Shown piece by piece: positions 1 through 9,689 of a DNA stretch of 64,000 bases (the stretch's first letter is position 1; each line of letters opens with the position of its first letter). Below the pieces are notes generated by a model that saw only the letters and a list, made by a program, of their open reading frames with translations, did not search any database and was not told the DNA's origin. The DNA is from Planctomycetota bacterium (lineage in GTDB: Bacteria; Planctomycetota; GCA-2746535): the NCBI GenBank assembly GCA_002746535.1, contig NVWA01000029.1, forward strand, positions 1 to 64,000. The letters run 5' to 3'. The translations under genes were made by a program, and so were the position numbers.

Positions 1-188
1 TGAAATTTATTTATTTTTATTTTTTCATAAACATCTTGTGTGAAATGACTTAAGTTATTATTTGATTTCTAATTCGTACAACCATTGAGCAAGCTGCCAT
101 CCCTCCTTAAAAGGAGGGGAGCTATAATTAATAAGAATTTATATAATAGCTCTCCCCCTTGAAAAGGAAGAAAGCTATTTGTGTCAAC
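1..188. repeat. Intergenic inverted repeats downstream of the first gene
   Basis: No gene is seen here. Positions 101-118 form a palindrome (CCCTCCTT, AA loop, AAGGAGGG). A second, wider inverted repeat pairs the GAGCTAT near 119-125 with ATAGCTC near 145-152. They lie just past the 3' end of the minus-strand gene that stops at 189, so a transcription terminator is possible. The nested palindromes also look like a dispersed intergenic repeat; only one copy is in the window. Confidence 0.4.
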
Positions 189-3077
189 CTATTCTAAATT
201 GATCACTTCTGTTTTTTGATAACCAATTTTTACACTAACCACTCTACCATTACCGATATCCACAATAAATATTCGATTATTAGAATCCGTGGCTACATAA
301 CAGGCGTGAAACAATGAGACTTCATCGCCACCAATTGATATCGGGCTTTTAGGCCCCCCTTTTTTATTAAGGGGCAAACCATCGTCAACATTTCCATATT
401 TACCAAGTTTGTAAATTAAATTGCCATTGGAATCTAATATATCAACTCGATATTGATCTACTACTGGTGCGAAACTTCGAGAGAAGCCATCAATAACAAA
501 GTTGGAGTGCCAACAACAACATCCAGACTCTGCATCACCACCTGTATTTTTGCCTGCAAATCCAACGCCACCATAAAACCAGGATACTCCTTCAGTCCAA
601 ACATTTCCTAAGCCATATAAATCATGTGGTTTCTTTGGATGATTATTTTTATTTAATTGAAGAGGCACATAATCTAATCTCTTAGATGAGCTTACAAATT
701 TAGATTTATTTGGAGTTAACTTCATTAAAGTTTCTCCACGGTTGTTATAATATTTTTTACCATCTAACATTCTGTGAAGAACACTCATTACAAAAATTTT
801 GTTATTATTATCAATCCAAACACCATCTAATCGACCTAAACCTGGAGCAACATCTTTATGAAGTATTTTTCCATGTTTATCCCACATATGTAAAGATTCA
901 TTTGCTAGCCTACCCGCATGCAATGACAAAGAATAGTTTTTTGTATCAAGTTTTGCTACATTTGTTTTCCTACGATAATGAGGACCTCTGGTTTGTGTAG
1001 CCGCATTTACACATGAAACGATTAGATTACCTTTCCTCGATATGCTCATACCGCCCTGATGTGTTTGGTTTGTGTTGATTGATGGCAGTCTCAATCCAGA
1101 AATTACTGATGTACTTCTTCCAAATGCCTCAACTTCAATATGTTTCAGTTGCGTTCCATAATCCCAGGGAACTTCCTTCCACGTATTAAAATCATATCGA
1201 ACCAGAATATCTTTACTTCTAAGGTAAATATTATTTGAATAATCAAATGCAATATCTGTGGTAGTAAACGGCAGATTTATAACCTTCATCGCATTTGTAT
1301 TAGGATTTATTTCAAGTAATTCATCAAAGTTTTGACCTCTTGCCGGTTCAGCAATATATAAAAACCCTGTGTAAGGATTCACATAAGGATATTGAACTTG
1401 AGAAAAAACATCCGGTAATTTTTTTCTTCCAATTTCTTTTTCAACAATTTTTCCAAAAGAATTAATAGTTTTAAATTTATTCTTAGTTAGCTCATATATT
1501 TTTATGTACTTATTTTCCCAGGCGACTTTCTTATGTCTAGCGACTAACCCAGTTGATACCCATAATCTCAGTTTTTTAGAAAAGAGATCTAATTCAATTG
1601 AATAAGGATTACCCTTTGTTGCTACGCCAAAACTCATTCCCTGGGGTATATTTGTAATTGGTAACGGATAACGTTTAATTTTAGATGCATTATCAAATTT
1701 ATTATATATGGTCAAAGTTTGCTTAAAAGACTTGTGCATTTGCGCATTAAAGTGCGGGTTTAATACTATGTATGACAACACATATATTTCTTCTGTTATA
1801 GGATGAATCTGAACTTTTGCAGGAAATTTTGTTTTAATCGTTTTTAAAAGTTTTTTATCAGACGAATAAATTTGAATACGATGATTCATATAGTCCGATA
1901 CATAAATCCTACCAGCCTTATCACAAGCTACTGATGTTGCACAAGTAAAAGACTTGTTGTCGGTTCCAGCATCTTTCATATTGTAGCCTCGGCCAGTTAT
2001 TTTTGTCATTTTACCCATGAATACTTCTAGTTTTCCTTTAGTTGCATATGGAATTCGTGTAACACCATGCAAACAATTAATACTCCCTATATTTCTAATC
2101 TCCCCGATATGATGTATATAGCCGGACATATAAATCCATTTCCCATCAGGACTAAAGGCTGAACTTGATGGAAAAATATCATAAATGGGTTTACCAAAAG
2201 CCGGGTTTCGATTTTTTGCCTGGTAATGGGAAGTAGGAGATCCTTCAAGATCAAATTCGCCCGTACTTCCATTTAAAAGTACTCGATTTAATTTCTTTTT
2301 TATTAGAGCTAATTTATCACCGTTTGCTGCTAATGAAGTTATGGCATTGCTATCCATAGAGTTATGTTTTTCGGCTCCTGAATTATCGCCAGAAGTTAAT
2401 AGGGTTTGTTTAAGTAAACTATGCTTCATAGGATACTGACCACCTTGTGGGACACTCTTCCAATTTAATCCTTTTACTTTTTTAATTTGATTATTTGGAA
2501 ATGGATAAATCATTTTTATATATTCACCGTCATGATCATACAATGTCAATCGATCTACCCCTTTCCCGTCGGCAACTAACACCCCCTCTTTAATCACTTT
2601 GATTACTGCTGGTCCTTTGCTATTGCCCATTCTTCTTTTAGGAGACCAATACAATGTTTTTTCAAATTGTGGTTTTAAACCTAGGCTAACGTTTATTTTA
2701 TAATCAGAATAATTTTTGACATACCGACCAGCGTCATCTTTTAAATCCCAATGGATTGATTGAGCAAGAGCATTTGATTTAAATGGTAATGGTGCATTTT
2801 TCCCTAAGATACCACTTGCTAAATGTCTAATGAGTTTTCCGTTATTGTCATAAATAGAAATGGTTACATCACAGTAGCCTTTGCTTTTGAATTTAATTTT
2901 AATGCCATTTTTTTCTTTTATAAAAATAGGTTTCTCCGTAAATTCAAAAACCTGCTCTGTCTTTAATTTAAATTCATCTAAGTCGTCAGCATAAATAGAA
3001 TTAAATGAATAAAGAAGGCTTAAAATAATCAATAATGATAAAACGTTGAAACCTTTGAAAAAATAAAAAGACATCAT
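189..3077 (-). CDS. Large exported beta-propeller (NHL-like) protein
   Basis: A 962-residue protein with an N-terminal signal peptide (hydrophobic stretch at about residues 8-30, ending near SIYA). Residues about 50-130 resemble a FlgD-like Ig domain: a short beta motif ending in WDLKDDAGRYV, used in other proteins for surface or propeller linkage. The rest is rich in NHL/SMP-like strand motifs such as GRIYVSDYMNHRIQIY and NRIFIVDIGNGRVV, so a long propeller is expected. It probably acts outside the cytoplasm, perhaps in carbohydrate or sulfated-polymer use, but no catalytic residue can be named. The start is ATG with AGGA just upstream. A decayed plus-strand copy lies at 28.2 kb. Function is unknown. 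Confidence 0.8.
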   Translation of the reverse strand: MMSFYFFKGFNVLSLLIILSLLYSFNSIYADDLDEFKLKTEQVFEFTEKPIFIKEKNGIKIKFKSKGYCDVTISIYDNNGKLIRHLASGILGKNAPLPFKSNALAQSIHWDLKDDAGRYVKNYSDYKINVSLGLKPQFEKTLYWSPKRRMGNSKGPAVIKVIKEGVLVADGKGVDRLTLYDHDGEYIKMIYPFPNNQIKKVKGLNWKSVPQGGQYPMKHSLLKQTLLTSGDNSGAEKHNSMDSNAITSLAANGDKLALIKKKLNRVLLNGSTGEFDLEGSPTSHYQAKNRNPAFGKPIYDIFPSSSAFSPDGKWIYMSGYIHHIGEIRNIGSINCLHGVTRIPYATKGKLEVFMGKMTKITGRGYNMKDAGTDNKSFTCATSVACDKAGRIYVSDYMNHRIQIYSSDKKLLKTIKTKFPAKVQIHPITEEIYVLSYIVLNPHFNAQMHKSFKQTLTIYNKFDNASKIKRYPLPITNIPQGMSFGVATKGNPYSIELDLFSKKLRLWVSTGLVARHKKVAWENKYIKIYELTKNKFKTINSFGKIVEKEIGRKKLPDVFSQVQYPYVNPYTGFLYIAEPARGQNFDELLEINPNTNAMKVINLPFTTTDIAFDYSNNIYLRSKDILVRYDFNTWKEVPWDYGTQLKHIEVEAFGRSTSVISGLRLPSINTNQTHQGGMSISRKGNLIVSCVNAATQTRGPHYRRKTNVAKLDTKNYSLSLHAGRLANESLHMWDKHGKILHKDVAPGLGRLDGVWIDNNNKIFVMSVLHRMLDGKKYYNNRGETLMKLTPNKSKFVSSSKRLDYVPLQLNKNNHPKKPHDLYGLGNVWTEGVSWFYGGVGFAGKNTGGDAESGCCCWHSNFVIDGFSRSFAPVVDQYRVDILDSNGNLIYKLGKYGNVDDGLPLNKKGGPKSPISIGGDEVSLFHACYVATDSNNRIFIVDIGNGRVVSVKIGYQKTEVINLE

Positions 3078-3353
3078 GACATCCTCATAAAATGAAAATC
3101 AAATGGGTTGAATTTTGGAGCAACGATATTGCTCTAGAGTTAATTCATCATACTTCAGTAAGAGTACGACAAATTGGTAACAAAGACAATTAGGACTTAA
3201 GATTAAATCCTTAGTTTTTAGATTATTTTAAGATCTTATTTAATTTGTGAGAATAATCAATAATTAAACGTGTTGTTTAAAATATTTAACACATTTATTT
3301 TATCTTTTAGTACCATAATCACAGATTTGAATTAGTAGTGATCAATCTTATGC

Positions 3354-4886
3354 TTATAAATGCTTTTCGCGCTTTTCCAAAAATCGTTTAATATCAATTT
3401 TATATTTATTGATTTTATAATGCATAACACGGCCTGAACAACTTAAAGCCTGCCCCGCTTTTGCTTGATTTCCGTGACTGTCTTTAAGTGCTTGAAGAAT
3501 AACACTCTTTTCATAAGCCGATACCATAGCATCTAGCTTACCTCTTGATTCAGTAGCACCTGTACTCATCATTTGTAAAGAAGGCGGAAGATGTTGTACT
3601 TCAAGGACACCACTAGTAGTTAATAGTATAGCTCTTTCAATACAGTTTTCTAATTCACGAACGTTGCCTGGCCAATGGTAACTCATCAGCAAATCAATAC
3701 TTGGTGTATCGATTCTTTTTACATTTTTTTTCATATTTTTAGAATATCTTAAAATAAAAGAATCAGCCAATAATAAGATATCGGCACCACGATCTCGAAG
3801 TGGTGGCATATGAATAGGAAATACATTTAGTCTATAAAATAAGTCTTCTCTAAATTGACCTAACTTTACTTCTTCTTCAAGATTTTTATTTGTTGCCGCA
3901 ATTATTCGCACATCAACTTTTAATGTTTTAATACCGCCAACTCTTTCCATTTCTCTTTCTTGAATAACTCTCAATAATTTTATTTGGGCTGTTAAAGGCA
4001 TTTCACCAATTTCGTCTAGAAATAAGGTTCCTCTATGTGCTAGTTCAAATTTACCAGGTTTCATCTTATCGGCACCTGTAAAGGCACCTTTCTCATGTCC
4101 AAATAATTCACTTTCTATGAGGTTTTCTGGTATCGCTCCGCAATTTACGGTAACAAACTTTTTACCCGCTCTATCACTATCTTTATGAATGAGTGAAGCA
4201 ACGATTCCTTTTCCGGTTCCTGTTTCTCCAGTGATCAAAACGGATGTTTTACTTTCGGCTACTTGACTAGCTAAGTAATTAACATGCCTAAGTGATTCAC
4301 AATTGCCTAACAATAGATTTCCTGAAGATAAGTGTAACATTTTTTTGAGCCCAAGATTTTCATCTAAGAGTCGACGTGCACGAACCCTATGAGAAAGAAA
4401 GTGACACACTTCTTCCAAAAATCTCATTTCTTTGGCTAAGGTAGCATCAGAATCAAATATCCTATCGACGCTTAATGCTCCTATAACTTCTTTATCAAAT
4501 TTAATGGGCACACAAATAAATGCTAATTCAGAACGGTTTACTTTTTTTCTTGATTGGGTTCGGTCTAAAAACATGGGAGCTTTTTCGATGTTTGGAATTG
4601 CTACAGGTCTACCTGTTTCAATAACTTTCCCGGTGATACCTTCACCTAACCTGTAGGTAACTTCATTGTCACTGGCATCAAAACCGTGACTTACATCAAC
4701 TATAATTTCATTCAAGTCTCTACGGTAAATTGATATCATCCCTCGATTCATTCCCATATCATGGGCAAGTATTTCAAGTACTTGTTTTAGAATGATTCTA
4801 AAGTCTAACGCCGAGGCTGATTTATGGGCAATTTTGTTTAAAACCTCTAATTCTTCTAGGGTAAAATCAGTCTGTTTCTTGCTCAT
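3354..4886 (-). CDS. NifA-like sigma-54-dependent transcriptional activator
   Basis: Three domains are visible. An N-terminal GAF sensor covers about residues 15-175. A central AAA+ sigma-54-interaction domain has Walker A GETGTGKG, the loop motif GAFTGA that contacts sigma-54, and FLDEIGEMP as Walker B. A C-terminal Fis-type helix-turn-helix ends KINKYKIDIKRF, a NifA-type signature. It should bind enhancer sites and activate RNA polymerase-sigma-54, with activity gated by the GAF domain. The frame is open from a GTG at 4901, but the ATG at 4886 is better placed behind AAAGGCCC, giving 510 residues. It is divergent from gltB, so control of nitrogen assimilation is plausible (inference). No nif genes are in the window. 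Confidence 0.9.
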   Translation of the reverse strand: MSKKQTDFTLEELEVLNKIAHKSASALDFRIILKQVLEILAHDMGMNRGMISIYRRDLNEIIVDVSHGFDASDNEVTYRLGEGITGKVIETGRPVAIPNIEKAPMFLDRTQSRKKVNRSELAFICVPIKFDKEVIGALSVDRIFDSDATLAKEMRFLEEVCHFLSHRVRARRLLDENLGLKKMLHLSSGNLLLGNCESLRHVNYLASQVAESKTSVLITGETGTGKGIVASLIHKDSDRAGKKFVTVNCGAIPENLIESELFGHEKGAFTGADKMKPGKFELAHRGTLFLDEIGEMPLTAQIKLLRVIQEREMERVGGIKTLKVDVRIIAATNKNLEEEVKLGQFREDLFYRLNVFPIHMPPLRDRGADILLLADSFILRYSKNMKKNVKRIDTPSIDLLMSYHWPGNVRELENCIERAILLTTSGVLEVQHLPPSLQMMSTGATESRGKLDAMVSAYEKSVILQALKDSHGNQAKAGQALSCSGRVMHYKINKYKIDIKRFLEKREKHL

Positions 4887-5153
4887 GTTGGGCCTTTGCA
4901 CTAGTTAGCTTTTCTATATGCGAAATTGATTACAATAAAGTAATCAAACACAATAGAAATTACAATTTTGTAAAGAATTTTAATTTGAATATCAATTACA
5001 CAAGTAAAAACTCATGACATTTTTAATAAATAATGTTATTGTGTACCAGAATTTTTTAGTCTAATTTCAGTATTATTAACACACAGCAATAATCTGCTGA
5101 TCAACGAATTATTTTATTTAAAATTGAAGTAAAAACACATTATAGGAAGAAAT
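4887..5153. promoter_or_regulatory. Divergent intergenic region between the NifA-like gene and gltB
   Basis: This is a 267-base AT-rich gap between two divergent genes, so it must hold both promoters. The gltB ribosome site TAGGAAGA sits 6-8 bases before its ATG. I looked for a sigma-54 promoter (GG and GC 10 bases apart) and a NifA-type TGT-N10-ACA enhancer and could not find convincing ones by eye. Confidence 0.4.
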
Positions 5154-8100
5154 ATGTCAAATTATGGTTACCCAAAAAAAGAAGGTTTATACGACCCTTC
5201 TTTTGAACATGACGCTTGTGGCATTGGATGCATTACAAATATAAAAGGAATCAAATCTCATAAAGTTGTCCAAGATGGCATAAAAATTTTAGTCAACCTA
5301 ACTCATAGAGGTGCTACAGGCTACGATCCAAATACAGGTGATGGCGCTGGTATATTGACACAGATCCCACATGAATTTTTCAAAAAGGAATTTAAAAAAA
5401 TAAATGTAAAAATTCCAGAAGTTGGTCAGTATGGTATTGGTGTTATATTTTTACCTCCAAATGAGAAGTCCATTGAGAAAATTAAAAAATCAATTCAATC
5501 AATTACAGAAAAAGAAGGTCAAAAATTATTAGGTTGGCGAGATGTCCCCTGCGATAGTTCAGCCATAGGTGATTTAGCCAGAGAATCAGAACCATGCATA
5601 AAACAATTTATCATTTCAAATAATTGTACTGATCAAATAACTTTCGAAAGAAAATTATATGTAATTCGAAAAGTGATTGAGAAAGAAATGAATAAATTAG
5701 GTCAAGAATTTTCCTCAACCTACTTACCAAGTTTGTCTTCTCGTACAATTATATATAAAGGATTATTATTAGCGGATCAAATAGATAAATACTTTGCTGA
5801 TTTAAATGATAAAGATTTTCAATCCGCTATTGCTGTGGTACATCAACGATTTAGCACGAACACCTTCCCTACTTGGTCTTTAGCACAACCTTTTAGATTT
5901 ATTTCTCATAATGGAGAAATAAATACCCTTAAGGGAAATGTAAATGCTATGAAAGCTAGGTATAAAAGTTTAAACTCTGATATTTTCGGCAAAGACATAA
6001 AAAAGATAACTCCCTTTATTCAAGAAAACGGTAGTGACTCGGCAGCATTTGATAATACATTAGAACTTTTAGCTTTGGCCAACCGAAGTCTACCGCACGC
6101 AATGATGATGATGATTCCTGAAGCTTGGGGCGAATTATTTCCCATGGGAGTCGACCGAAGAGGTTTCTATGAATATCATTCAATGATCATGGAGCCATGG
6201 GATGGACCAGCAAGTATGGTCTTCACTGATGGAACATTAGTTGGTGCTACACTAGACAGAAATGGATTAAGACCTGGCCGTTACCAAATTACCACAGATG
6301 ATCACATAATTATTTCGTCTGAAAGTGGCGTGTTAGAGTATCCACCAGAAATGATCAAGGAAAAAGGTCGATTGCAGCCTGGTAAAATGATGATTATTGA
6401 TACAGAAAAAGGTCGAGTCGTTTATGATCATGAAATCAAAGCATCCGTTTACAGAAAAAAACCATATCGTCGTTGGGTTGAAGCAAATAAAATTAATATA
6501 AGAGGATTCAATTCGTTTCATGAACTTAATCCTAAAACGACTGAAGACTTATTAAACATTCAACTAGCTGCGAATTATACCCATGAAGATATTGATAAAA
6601 TCCTTATACCAATGGCAGCTACAGGTCATGAACCTTTAGGCTCTATGGGTTTCGATAGTCCTATTGCCGTTTTATCCGACCAAGAAAAGTTATTGTTTGA
6701 TTATTTTAAACAAACATTTGCACAAGTTACAAACCCTCCGATAGATCCAATTAGAGAAAGATTAGTAATGTCTTTGAGAACTCACATTGGTCATAATCAT
6801 AATATTCTAGAAGAAGGTTCTCAATGCGCTCAAATGTTTTCTTTGGATACTCCTGTAGTAAATAGTCAAGATTTATCAAGAATCATTAGTAGTGATGATG
6901 AAGGGTTAAAAGCCATTACTATCTCTACTCTCTTTGATCCTGATTCAGGGGCAAATGCTTTGAAAGAAGCGATAGAGAATATTTGCAATTTAGCCGTGAA
7001 ATATTCAACAGAAGATTATTCCATTTTAGTTTTAAGTGATAAAGGAAAATCAAAAACTCAAATGGCTATACCTTCTTTGTTAGCAATAGCAGCTGTCCAC
7101 CATCATTTAATCAATCAAGGGCTGCGTACACAAACCAGTATTCTAATTGAATGTTCAGATGCCCGAGAAACAATGCATTTTGCGTTGTTAATTGGTTTTG
7201 GTGCAAGCGCGGTATGCCCATACTTAGCTTTTGAAACTATTGCGAATCTAGTATCAGAAAAAAGATTACCAAAAAATATAGATGCTATCAAAGCATCTGA
7301 AAATTATATAAATTCAATCAATATTGGTTTACTCAAAGTATTATCAAAAATGGGGATTTCTACCATTCGAAGTTATCGTGGGGCACAAGTGTTTGAATGC
7401 TTAGGATTGGCTGAGGAAGTTATTGAAAAGTACTTCTCAGGAACTCCAAGTAGAATTGGCGGTATTCCTTTAGAAGTTATACAAGAAGAAGCTACGAGAA
7501 TCCATAGAAAAGGTTTCCCACTCTTTCAAACTCAACCACTACATTTACCAGATGGTGGTGAGCTTGCATTAAGGTCCAAAGGTGAAAAACATCTTTGGAC
7601 TGCAAAAACAGTTTCGTATTTACAACAAGCCGTTAGAAATCAAGACCAAAAAATGTTTGATTCTTATACTGAACTGATCAACAATCAGTTAAAACATCAC
7701 TTCACACTTCGAGGGCTTTTAGATTTCAAAAAGAGAAAATCAATTTCAATTGATGAAGTAGAATCAGCAAGCGAAATCATGAAAAGGTTTTGCACCGGTG
7801 CAATGTCTTTTGGTTCCATCAGTAAAGAAGCACATGAAACATTAGCATTGGCGATGAATGAAATTGGTGGAAAAAGTAATACTGGTGAAGGAGGAGAAGA
7901 TTCTGAACGTTTTGGTACTCTTCCTGATGGCTCTTCAAAAAATAGTGCGATCAAACAAGTAGCTTCCGGTCGCTTTGGTGTTACCAGTGAATATTTATCA
8001 AATGCTAAAGAGATTCAAATCAAAATTGCTCAAGGGGCAAAACCAGGTGAAGGTGGACAATTACCAGGTCATAAAGTTTCTGTAGAAATTGCAAAAACTA

Positions 8101-9689
8101 GAAAATCAACACCAGGGGTTAGTTTAATCTCCCCTCCTCCTCATCACGATATTTATTCAATTGAAGATTTAGCGCAATTGATTTTTGATTTAAAACATGC
8201 GAATCCGCAAGCACAAGTTAGCGTAAAATTAGTAGCTGAAGCGGGCGTGGGAACAATTGCAGCCGGTGTCGCTAAAGCTAAAGCTGATCAAATCACTATT
8301 GCTGGTTACGATGGTGGCACAGGAGCATCTCCAATTAGCTCAATCAAACATGCCGGAGTTCCTTGGGAATTGGGATTAACTGAAACACAACAAGTTTTAG
8401 TAAAAAATAAATTAAGGGGTCGAGTAAGATTACAAACAGATGGCCAATTAAAAACGGGCAGAGATGTTATATTTGCGGCATTATTAGGAGCTGAGGAATT
8501 TGGATTTGCAACGGCTCCCTTAGTTGCTACAGGTTGTATTATGATGAGAAAATGTCATAACAACACTTGCCCTGTAGGTATTGCTACACAAGATAAAGTC
8601 TTGAGAGAAAAATATGATGGCAAACCCGAGCATGTCATAAACTTCTTTAATTTTATAGCTGAAGATGTCAGAAGTATTATGGCCACATTAGGATTCAAGA
8701 CAATCGAAGATATGGTTGGTCAATATGAATGTTTAGAAAAACGCCCATTGAATGATCATTGGAAAGCACAGTATGTAGATTTTGCACAAATATTACACAT
8801 TCCGAAAGAATTTAAAACATCTCCCCTTCATAAAGTAGAAGATCAAGTAAACTTAACAGATGCTTCGATGGATAATCAATTTGCTGAACAAGCGAAGGAT
8901 GCTATCGAAAATAAAACTCCTGTTATTATTACTGCAAATATTAAAAATACCGAGAGAGCTACCGGTGCACTTCTAAGTAACCATATATCAAATAAATACG
9001 GTGCTGCAGGATTACCGGATAATACCATCACAATAAATTTAAAAGGAACTGCAGGCCAAAGTTTTGGTGCTTTTACAACCAAAGGAATCACCTTAAATCT
9101 TGACGGAGAAGCGAATGACTATGTGGGTAAAGGATTATCTGGCGGAATCATTTCTATTAGAGCTCCTGCAGAATCAATATTTGATCCCTCTGAAAATGTA
9201 ATCATTGGAAATACAACCTTGTATGGTGCAACTAGTGGTAAACTATTTGTTGCTGGCTATGCTGGAGAAAGATTTGCTGTTCGTAATAGCGGAGCAACTA
9301 CTGTCGTTGAAGGTGTCGGTGATCATTGTTGTGAGTATATGACTGGTGGTATTGTAGTCGTCTTAGGGAAAACGGGTGTAAACTTTGCTGCCGGAATGAG
9401 TGGAGGTTTGGCTTATGCTTATAACCCAACTCATAACCTAGATTTAGTTAGTAATTTAGACATGGTTGATATTGAAGAGCTTTATCAAGATGAAGATTTG
9501 AAGTTTTTATATGATCTAATCACTGAACATAAAAAAATGACCAATAGCATTAAAGCTGAATATATTTTAGATAATTGGGAAGATGAAAAATACACATTTG
9601 TCAAAGTCTTTCCAATTGAATATAAAAGAATATTGAAAAAAATGAAACCTGAAAAATTGAAACAAGAGGAGATCATTCATCATGGGTAG
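5154..9689 (+). CDS. gltB: Glutamate synthase (NADPH) large subunit
   Basis: The 1511-residue alpha chain makes glutamate from 2-oxoglutarate and glutamine-derived ammonia in the cytoplasm. Cys22 in HDACGIGC is the class-II glutamine amidotransferase nucleophile, exposed by removal of a short propeptide. The amidotransferase domain runs to about residue 430, followed by the central and FMN-binding synthase domains. A 3Fe-4S motif (Cys-x5-Cys-x4-Cys) lies near residue 1127. The C-terminal GXGXG beta-helix domain occupies about 1240-1460. Length is normal for the family. The ATG follows TAGGAAGA. It overlaps gltD by 8 bases, so the two subunits are translationally coupled. Confidence 0.98.
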   Translation: MSNYGYPKKEGLYDPSFEHDACGIGCITNIKGIKSHKVVQDGIKILVNLTHRGATGYDPNTGDGAGILTQIPHEFFKKEFKKINVKIPEVGQYGIGVIFLPPNEKSIEKIKKSIQSITEKEGQKLLGWRDVPCDSSAIGDLARESEPCIKQFIISNNCTDQITFERKLYVIRKVIEKEMNKLGQEFSSTYLPSLSSRTIIYKGLLLADQIDKYFADLNDKDFQSAIAVVHQRFSTNTFPTWSLAQPFRFISHNGEINTLKGNVNAMKARYKSLNSDIFGKDIKKITPFIQENGSDSAAFDNTLELLALANRSLPHAMMMMIPEAWGELFPMGVDRRGFYEYHSMIMEPWDGPASMVFTDGTLVGATLDRNGLRPGRYQITTDDHIIISSESGVLEYPPEMIKEKGRLQPGKMMIIDTEKGRVVYDHEIKASVYRKKPYRRWVEANKINIRGFNSFHELNPKTTEDLLNIQLAANYTHEDIDKILIPMAATGHEPLGSMGFDSPIAVLSDQEKLLFDYFKQTFAQVTNPPIDPIRERLVMSLRTHIGHNHNILEEGSQCAQMFSLDTPVVNSQDLSRIISSDDEGLKAITISTLFDPDSGANALKEAIENICNLAVKYSTEDYSILVLSDKGKSKTQMAIPSLLAIAAVHHHLINQGLRTQTSILIECSDARETMHFALLIGFGASAVCPYLAFETIANLVSEKRLPKNIDAIKASENYINSINIGLLKVLSKMGISTIRSYRGAQVFECLGLAEEVIEKYFSGTPSRIGGIPLEVIQEEATRIHRKGFPLFQTQPLHLPDGGELALRSKGEKHLWTAKTVSYLQQAVRNQDQKMFDSYTELINNQLKHHFTLRGLLDFKKRKSISIDEVESASEIMKRFCTGAMSFGSISKEAHETLALAMNEIGGKSNTGEGGEDSERFGTLPDGSSKNSAIKQVASGRFGVTSEYLSNAKEIQIKIAQGAKPGEGGQLPGHKVSVEIAKTRKSTPGVSLISPPPHHDIYSIEDLAQLIFDLKHANPQAQVSVKLVAEAGVGTIAAGVAKAKADQITIAGYDGGTGASPISSIKHAGVPWELGLTETQQVLVKNKLRGRVRLQTDGQLKTGRDVIFAALLGAEEFGFATAPLVATGCIMMRKCHNNTCPVGIATQDKVLREKYDGKPEHVINFFNFIAEDVRSIMATLGFKTIEDMVGQYECLEKRPLNDHWKAQYVDFAQILHIPKEFKTSPLHKVEDQVNLTDASMDNQFAEQAKDAIENKTPVIITANIKNTERATGALLSNHISNKYGAAGLPDNTITINLKGTAGQSFGAFTTKGITLNLDGEANDYVGKGLSGGIISIRAPAESIFDPSENVIIGNTTLYGATSGKLFVAGYAGERFAVRNSGATTVVEGVGDHCCEYMTGGIVVVLGKTGVNFAAGMSGGLAYAYNPTHNLDLVSNLDMVDIEELYQDEDLKFLYDLITEHKKMTNSIKAEYILDNWEDEKYTFVKVFPIEYKRILKKMKPEKLKQEEIIHHG

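Noticed and set aside
4902-5153. Sigma-54 promoter or NifA enhancer before gltB
   Set aside because: No GG-N10-GC pair with good flanks and no TGT-N10-ACA was found by eye. A scored motif scan would be needed.
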